A stretch of 64,000 nucleotides of DNA from the NCBI RefSeq assembly GCF_018143015.1, contig NC_054743.1, positions 24,427,934-24,491,933 on the forward strand. Reading direction: 5' to 3'. This DNA is from Lytechinus variegatus. Taxonomy: Eukaryota; Echinodermata; Echinoidea; Temnopleuroida; Toxopneustidae. Below the pieces are notes generated by a model. That model worked only from the letters and a program-made list of their open reading frames with translations, was not told the DNA's origin and searched no databases. The position numbers and the translations under genes were made by a program. Positions 21,501 to 30,500 of the stretch are shown piece after piece. Positions within the stretch are counted from its first letter, which is position 1. Every line of letters begins with the position of its first letter.

Positions 21501-24500
21501 TTCCACTGGAAAAACTGAATTGTCGCAGTTCTATAGATTTAAAAGTACGATGTTTTAAAACAAACCAAAACAGAGATGTATTTAAACAAGCTATCAATAT
21601 TAACATTTCGGTCTACTACTGGTATATTTTTCTCTCTGGATGCGATTTATGTCTGATGATTTTTTTATAAAGAAAAATAGGTTTGGGTTTTCATTAATAT
21701 GACGGAGTGTCTGGTTACGTTTTGGTTGCTAGAACTTTATTTTTTTTGGTGGGGGGGGGGGGGGCTGGGGTGGAGGAGCTTCTGATTGCTAGAAACATGA
21801 GTCAAGTTTACACGTGTTCGTTGTTTTGAAATTATTAACTTAGTAATTGAAAAACAACGAAAATGTCTATTATTAGTCCATGCATACCCATCTGATGCAG
21901 TTCTAACCAAAGTACATGATTATCAAAGAGCCATAGTACAGCAAATATTAACTTTGAACATTTTAACTTTTAACCTCTTTCAGTACCAATTGTCTACGAG
22001 AGAACAGAGGAAAATAGTTCAAAAGTGAAAAATTAGCATTTAGAGCAATTACCATGGAGCTAAACTCCATGCTTACCTATATTTTTCGAAAATATTTATT
22101 CTGGAAACCTATCATGTAGACAGACTATCAGTTAAAAAAAAACTGGATTTATGTTGTACTTTAAATAAATACCTTGATCATTTCAATAGATTTTGATCCA
22201 GGAATCACCGCCTTACGTAATATCATACATTAAGTTATGCTCTACACTTTATTCATTCAAGGCTGTTTTGAAGAGAAATACACGGTTGAAATATAATACC
22301 AAAAATCTCTGTGTGTTACGTACCAACCGATATTACAACCCCCGCACTTGCACTTTATCTTTTATCAACATGATTATAATTTCCTCATTTTAATTTTTCT
22401 TTCCCTAGGCCTATCTATTTTTGGGTAATATTCCTATTATTTTGTGCAATAAAAGATAAGTCTCTTTTATTACACTGTTTGTCTGATTTTCCTTCCCCTT
22501 TCCTTTTGAGGCTTTTATCAATTTCAAGCTCTAATCTTAAGATGAAGGTCTCCTACATTTCAAAATGTATTATGTTGATATATGTATACATATAATTTTT
22601 TTTCTGCTTTTTTAACAATAAAAAAAAATGGTGGTTCGTTGCAAGAGGGTGGTGTAGGCAGTGGCGTAACTACGGGGGGGGGGCATTGGGAGCGTGCGCC
22701 CAATCGGCTGCCCCCCCCCCAAAAAAAAAAAAAAAAAAAAAAAAAAACGGGGAAAAAGGAAAAAAAGAGGGAGAAAGAAAGATGAAGTGGGAAAGAAAAA
22801 AATATTGTTCATTGTAATGTTACATTCTTACTATGTTATGTTGTTACATACGACCATTTCATAACTTTATGAAACATAATTTGCTCAGGCCATATGTCTT
22901 CATCGTTCCTGGTGCTCGCATTTTCTGTTTATCAAGATATGTACTAAAACCTCCCGTTTTCAAGTGAATACACACCAAATATATTTCTCGCACTTCGTCG
23001 AACTATCAATGTTTTATGTCGTGACATACACTGTTAGAAAATTTATCCTTAAACTAAAAGAAGTTCCTGCAGCAGAGTCTCGAGAACACCTGTAATCTTA
23101 CCAGATTGCGTAATCTTACAGGAAATTGGTATTTGGTGTGTGTAATCTTACAAATTTCCTTAAATGAAACACTCTTTTCCCCTTTTTCTAACATACCTGT
23201 TCTGTTAAATTGCAGAAAAATTCCTGTTTCATGAATTTAAAGAATGATTCTGGTATTGCTTTCTGCAAAATCTTCTTTTATTTTTCTGTAAAATCAGGGT
23301 TTTTTTTAACAGTGTATCCTTTTTTTCATATACTTAAGTGATTGCCCAACATTCATACAACATACAAAAACATCCTGCCCTTGCTTACGTTCGCATTGTG
23401 GATTGATGAGATATGTCTGTTCATTCATGAAATCCTACTACTCACTACAACAAAGCCGAACCAAGTAAGCTCCTTACCTCAAGATATTTTCCCCATTTGT
23501 GGTGTTTCTGAAGCCATACTTCGCAGGATTCACCGTATCTACTCCATTCCCCATGTATGTGCCAGTGCGTCTCGAAGTCAAGGAGGAATAAACCACCAGG
23601 TTTAAGGCACTTGAAGACATTCCTCAGTACATTCTCCTTGTCGAAGCACCAATGAAGAGCTGTCATACTCAGGATCTTGTTAAAACTTTCCCGCCAGTCC
23701 GAAAGGAGAGGACCGAACGTCTGCGCGTCTTCTTGAAAGAAGTGAATGTTGGGCCCCGAGTTTTCCATCTTTGCGTATTCTATCATGCCAGGCGAAATGT
23801 CTAAACCTGCGTAAAACCATATAGAGTGTGAGTCAGAAAAAATGTTAAAATTTTAAATTAAGTATTTGTCAAGAAAATGTGGGAGTCAGAGAGAAATTCT
23901 AGCATGTAAGGATAGAGTAAATATTCCTTTGTCACTTGGTAAATTTGTTTCAATGTTGTTTCTTTTCATTTCATTTCATTTATTGGTTTCTGCAACACTT
24001 TTTCATAAACACATGAACAATGAAAATACAATAATAATAATATACGTATAACTAACAAGCAAAACATTGAACATAATTGCATTTTCTATTAATATATATC
24101 GATTGTTAGAAGGTTGCAGGGGTTACCATATAAGCTAAGCTTGATTACGTGGCAGCCTCAGAAATAATTAATTAATAATTATTATTCATCCAACATATCT
24201 TAACGTAAGGGTGCAGGTGCAAAATGACGGGGGGGGGGGGGCGCTTGGTCCTCACAATGTATCTTTTTATTTTAATTCTTGGTTGTTGCTGTTTTTCTTG
24301 TTTTTAAAATAATGTGTTTCATTAGATAAAAAGAAAGAGCAATTTAACTCTCTGAATATTTATTCAATAATAATTTTTTAATACCTTTTTTAAAGGTTTA
24401 AATCAAAATAAGTCGACAAATAAAGAAGAAGAAGCATTTTATGTGATTGAAGTCAAAAGTGTACAGCACCCCACCTGCAGATCTGGATGAGTTGCAGCAG

Positions 24501-27500
24501 CGCATCATCAGAGCAACATGTGGAAGATTGAACATGTTGAAGGCGGGAAGCTTTATCCAAGTTGTGGCCAAAATGGCAATGAAAAGAACTTTTCAGTGAA
24601 GATAATTTATTGATTTACTGGTTCCCTTGTTTATTTTTCTTGATCAATAAACACACGCAAAAACTTAAATTGTTTGTGTGAATGCTTTTTTCTCTGTGTC
24701 AGCGGGTACAGGTAATCACCTGACTTTGCGCAAATGGGTTTTGACACTTTTTCAAACAATGGCTGTTGTGCACTCAACCATAACAACACTGAAACAAATT
24801 TACCAAGTGACAAAGGAATATCTACTCTATCTACACATACTAAAAATTCTCTCTGAATCCCACATTTTCTTGAAAAATACTTAATTTAAAAAGTGTAAAA
24901 AAAATTCTGACTCGCACTGTAGTATCATGAATGTTAAATAATGATCTCATTCAGAACCGGTTCAGGAAAACAGTTTTGAAGATCGCTTTGCAAGCATTAA
25001 AGTGGTTTTGAAAAGGGGAACTGAATGCTTTCAGTGGGGTTACATCATTATGGAGCTATCAATGGTTACATGTTTCACGCGATATTTGGAACCTCACTGT
25101 ACACATCAGTATTGTATACCTAGGATTTTCCACAGGAAGGGGGGGGGGCAGGCGCGCCGGAACACTTTCAGTTTTGGGGGGGCAAAATCCCGAAGGGGGC
25201 ACAATATTTTTGACAGCGTGAGATACCGAAGCGATCGAGCGGGAGAGGGCGTGGGACCCCCCCCCCCCACACACGGTAAGGACTTTGTGTAAAAATGGAG
25301 TTTAAAAGTTACGTTTCTAAGAGAATTCAAAAATAAATTTCTTGTCTGATTACGTAAATTACGTAATACGCTGATATTGACTCAAAATAACAGAAATTAC
25401 ATTTTTCATACAATATCCTTTCAGAAATATTTATTTATGTACATTCACATACACGGACGACGCGAGAGAGCACAATTATCATAAGTTTCAAGGAGTGTAT
25501 TAAGCAGAAGAAGCGTAACAACAGAAACAAAATACATTCTAATGAATGTCTTTTAAAATTCAAAATGTCATACTGTTCTGACGTGGCAGACGACGATAAG
25601 CGCTTAAATCCCCATTCTATTTAAATCATTTCTGACCTCAGCATTGGAGAGAGTCCCTGATTATCCATGCATAGGCAAAACGTTTCATAATTTGTAACTG
25701 GAGGAAAAAGAAATATGACCTGCTTAATTATTGTCTAACAATTTAAAACTTTTCTGAAAATTTAAACTTTTCTCGATTTATGTGTTTCCTTTGGCATGTT
25801 TTGTATGGCTGGGAAGCACTTTTGGATGACCCCTTCAAAATCTTCTTTTTCCTTTACATATTTTCTGGGGAAAATGTGACCATAACTAGGAAATGATGAA
25901 TATCAAATTCCAGGAAATATTCATTTGTAAATAATCATGAACTAACAAACTACGGCAGTTCATAATGTACATTATGTAACATTATTTAGAAGAAAACAAT
26001 TACATTTTAAGAGCGGATGTGGTTGACGGTACACCATGTGGAGTTTTCGAAAAAAAAGTGGATAGAGGAAGAAGTGAAATTGATAGGAGGAAGTAGACAG
26101 TTGATAGTCGAGTAATTTTTTGTTCAAACGAGCGTAGTCCTGATAAAGAAAGTAAACCAGAAAAGGTTGAAGAAGAGGCTTGATTAGTTGATAGATGAGT
26201 ACTCCTGCTCTGCACTCCATTTGCCGACTCAAGCTAGCATCTTCTCATTTATCCAATAAGCAACTACTCAATATCCTCTATAACTCTTTAAACTTTTCGG
26301 TTTTACAGCTATTTTCAGATTCCATATGTTGCTCGAGTAACTAGCGTTCACGCGCGTTGGTGATATCGGGTCCGGGGAGCGTTTCATGAAAGGACTTGTA
26401 GGACGTTTTATCCGACAAGTCCTCTTTTATCCGACAGTTACTATGGTAACACTGCTTCTCAACCAATCAGAATACAGGAAAGTTGTCAGATCTTACAACT
26501 TGTCGGACGAAAATATTGATGAAACACCACCCCGGTCTGAGCGTTTCTGGGCGACCGCGCGTTTGTTAGCCGACACAGCCAGCATGCAAATTTTTTAGTC
26601 TGAAATGTATTCACTAATAGGCCCCCATTCCACAGAACGGAGACCATTGAAAGACCACTGAAAGACTTGAAATTGGTGAGGTCTTACAGCGGTTTTCAAG
26701 ATCAATGAAATTTGTCATCTCTGTGGAATGGCTCAGAAAGACCCCTCAAAGAACTCTGAAAGACTGATGGATATTTCTTGTCGTACTGGTCTTAGACTAG
26801 TCCTCTCGAATTCTTTCAATAGTCTTTCAGATATCTTTTATGCAAAAAGTGATCTTTCAGAATTCTTTCCATGGACTTTGCCTGGTCTTTCAATGGTCTT
26901 TCAATGATCTTTCAATAATCTCTCATGAGTCTTACAGTGATCTCCGCAAAAATCTTGAGAGATCGACTGCCGAAAGATCAATGAAAGACTATGAAGACCT
27001 TTGAAAGTTCATCGAAAGACCGCTGAAAGACTGCTGAAAGACCACTGAAAGACAATTTTCTGTATGACGTTGTAAGACTGTTTTGAACCGTTTCAAAAAG
27101 TTTTGGAGCCCATGAAGACCACTGAAAGATTGGTCAGGACTCGTGTAAGACCTCAAAGACCATTGTAGGTTCTTTGAGAGACCTCTGAAAGATCAACCAA
27201 AATTCATGGTCTTTCAAAGGTCTTCCAGCGGTCTTCCAGCGGTCTTGTTCTCTGTGGAATGGGGGTTTAAAAGGTAAATGTTATCACACTGTAATAAGAT
27301 GGAAAGGGGCTTATCAAAGGTATGTTTCACAGAGGGACATGTTCGTCAAAAGACGCAAGGCTTGTGTAATTGCCCCGTCAGGGGCGAAATTTTTTCATTT
27401 TTGACAAAAGAAATGACAATTCTTAGGCAGAAAAGTGCCTTCATCGTTACTTTTGTCCTTAATAATATCATTTTTCTACTTTTAGGGGGGCACATTGGGG

Positions 27501-30500
27501 GGGCAAAATCTCGTTTTGCCCCCCAAAAATTTTCTTTGGGGGGGCAAGTGCCCCCCTGCCCCCCCGCTTCCGGCGCCCTTGGGGGGGGGGGTTAATCGTC
27601 CGCCAAACAATTTGACAAGCAAAAAATGAAGAAGAAAGAGAAGGTCTTCGACCACAAATAAAGGATTTCGTACCAGAAAAAAAAATGACAAGCATAAAAA
27701 ACCATAAAGTCTTCAACTTCAAAGGAGGGACCACAGGACAGGTGGCTCGTCAGGAGGGCAGAGATGCGTTCCTTGCATGGGTTGTGACTCGTCAGGGGGG
27801 CAGTCTGCCCCCATAGGTACGCTAGTGGTACACATTCTACGCATTGAGTGTTAGAGTAGCGTCCTCAAAATGTGCTAAAACTGATTCCTGAAGTATTTAG
27901 GACATTGACGTTTAAAGCAGTTTAACGAGGCAGTGAAGCAAACCACTTTGGAAGATGGCTTCAAACATGTCCAAGGCTACTTAAAGCCATGGACGGAAAT
28001 ACAAGGGGCAGTGGCGTTCCCTAGGTCACGCCATGGGGGGGGGGGGCTCCAGCAAAAAAAAAAACTGAGTCACCTAATGGGCGCGCGAAGCGCACTATAT
28101 TGCCAGATATGCTGAGCCAACAGAGAAAAGAGAATGACTGTGTCATTAACCGGATATGTATCTCACTGATCAAATACTTCGAAGCGCGAGCTGAAAATTT
28201 TTATATTCATACCTAAAAAATTTGACATTTTAACCACACGGTAACTACGGTCAAGAAGATATGATTGGAACCACTTCAATTCAAGGTCAGAGATTCCAAA
28301 AGTGTATTCTAAGCGATTTAAAAGAATGTCATGTCTTATGGTGTCGAAAGCAGCTAAAAAATCTAACAATGTAAGGTTAACTTCTTCACCTTTGTCCAAA
28401 TACAGCAATATGTCAAAATCTTAGGTGTATATTTCGCACGGGATTGTTAAGTCAAAGATGACTGTACCATATAGTATTTAACAATGCTAATTCCAGTGAG
28501 AAATTAATCGTTATATCACTCGCCAATGAGGAGAAAAGTAGAATATTTCATATTTGACATAATAAAACACAAAGGAAATAGTAAGTTGATGACGTCATAT
28601 TCTCCTCATCTGCATACCTGCCAGGATGTGCATATAACTATTTGGTGGAATTAAGCGAAACTTTAAAATGTCATAACTTTCTTATTTTACATCCGATTTT
28701 GATGAAATTTTCAGTGCTATGCTTGTTGGATTTTTCTCTTTTTATTAAAATCAACTTCTTGTGGGGGGGGACCTGTCCTTTGATAAATTGTATTATATTT
28801 CTAGTTAAGCATATTATTTTTATTTCAAGAAAACAGGGAATATTGTTAACCGTACAGAAAGTGACACATTTGGTTAAAGAATATAGAGATGCGGAATATC
28901 AAATAGCGTTCAAAAAAGGGAAATTGGGGGTGCACTTAAGAAAATGGGAACAAATCAATGCATAACTGTCTTAATATTATGGATATATTGGTTGCTTCAT
29001 GTTTGTTTGTTTTGTTTTGTTTATTTGTTTAAAACATATTTGTACCAGCGCAGGAGTACAGTGTATGGGTGTACGTGTGTAGATGGATTAGTGAGTTTTG
29101 GGACGGGGGAGGGGGAGGGGTATAGGGGTAAGGTAAGTGTGTATGGACGTTGTAGGCAAAATCAACTTCCTCTAATTTATCTTTAAAATAAACTTTTATC
29201 AATTTTCTTTCTTGTACAATAGTGTGCAAAGGAGAATATTTCTATTCTGTTCAGGGAATATAAGTCATCTTTTTCAAAGTCTGTTCTTTATCTGCTTTGT
29301 TCTGATTCATTATGATTATGTTATTTCCCCTCTCCTTTCACCATGTTCACTAAATTGTTATGGAAGAGAAATTGGGCAGTAAATTTCTTTTGTAATAATT
29401 CTGAAAATATGTAATCCCATTTGATACATTTCTTTGTTTCGTATACACTCATGTACAAAATCTTACTTTATATGAATTGTGATTGTAAACTTATTTATTT
29501 GAAAGAGGGGGAAATAAGACAATTATTTAAAACAAACAAAAATAAACTTCGCACTAATCTTATTACCTCGTTGAGAAAGCAAATACCCAAAGAAGGTGGG
29601 AGTCGTTTAAAGGAAAAGTTCACCCTAAAGAAAACTTTGTTGAAAGAATCGCAGAAAAAATAGTAAAAATATTGGTGAAGGTTTGAGGAAAATCCGTTAA
29701 AGAGTAAGAAAGTTATTAAAGTTCAAAATTTTGGATTTATGACGTCATAAACGAGCAGCTGCCCCATGTGTTATGTGATATAAAATGTATGAATTTCCAA
29801 TTTTGTATGGTTCCTGATGACTTAATTCTGTTTTCTTTTCATGATTGGATGTGAATTGATTTGTCTATTGATATACAAAAGTTACAGTGAAAACCATTTT
29901 CAATAAAATTTTCTGAGAAAATGACATTTCATTGATTTTTTACCATTCGCTAATGTAGGAATGCTGCTCGCATATGACGTTTAACTTTTAATTATTTGAT
30001 GAATTTTTCTCAAACCTTCGGCAATATTTTTATTATTTTTTCTGCTATTTTTACAATAAACTTTTTGGCAGGGTGAACTTCCCCTTTAAAACAAATAATA
30101 TTCGCCACTAATCTTATCAGCTCGTTTAGCATGCTTAGAAAGCAAATACTCAAACCACAAGGTGAGGGTCGTTCGACGGATTTTCACTACATTCAACTAT
30201 AATAGGGTGTTTCTACGACGGGGCCGGTTGGACTCGTTCAGGGCAACAAGAAAGAACCCCGGGGAGGGGGGGGGGGTGGGCTACTCTTTTATGACACCCA
30301 TGTGCCTCACCAAAGTCGAAATAGGGTGCTCTGGAGCTAAATCTTGGTCTTAAAATTTGGGTCTCCGGAACGGCTCTTGGATCAACATTTGCTAAAAATG
30401 CAATGCTCTGGAACTATAACCACATCAAAAATGGTGATTTCAACCATGTCAACAATGATTATCAAGTCAATGATTATCTTGCTTATAATCAATTAATATA

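Larger units (their letters stand above)
21531..23477. other. Intron 2 of gene 3
   Basis: Contains a G tract (21750-21765), a truncated GCGCGAGCTGA-family element (22659-23020) and a MITE (23028-23315). No gene is seen; short frames near 22200 and 22600 are chance or repeat-derived. Confidence 0.6.

Noticed and set aside
26622-27265. Possible CRISPR-like array of short repeats
   Set aside because: Repeats are degenerate, about 10 bp, in both orientations and without spacers; the inverted termini show a foldback element.
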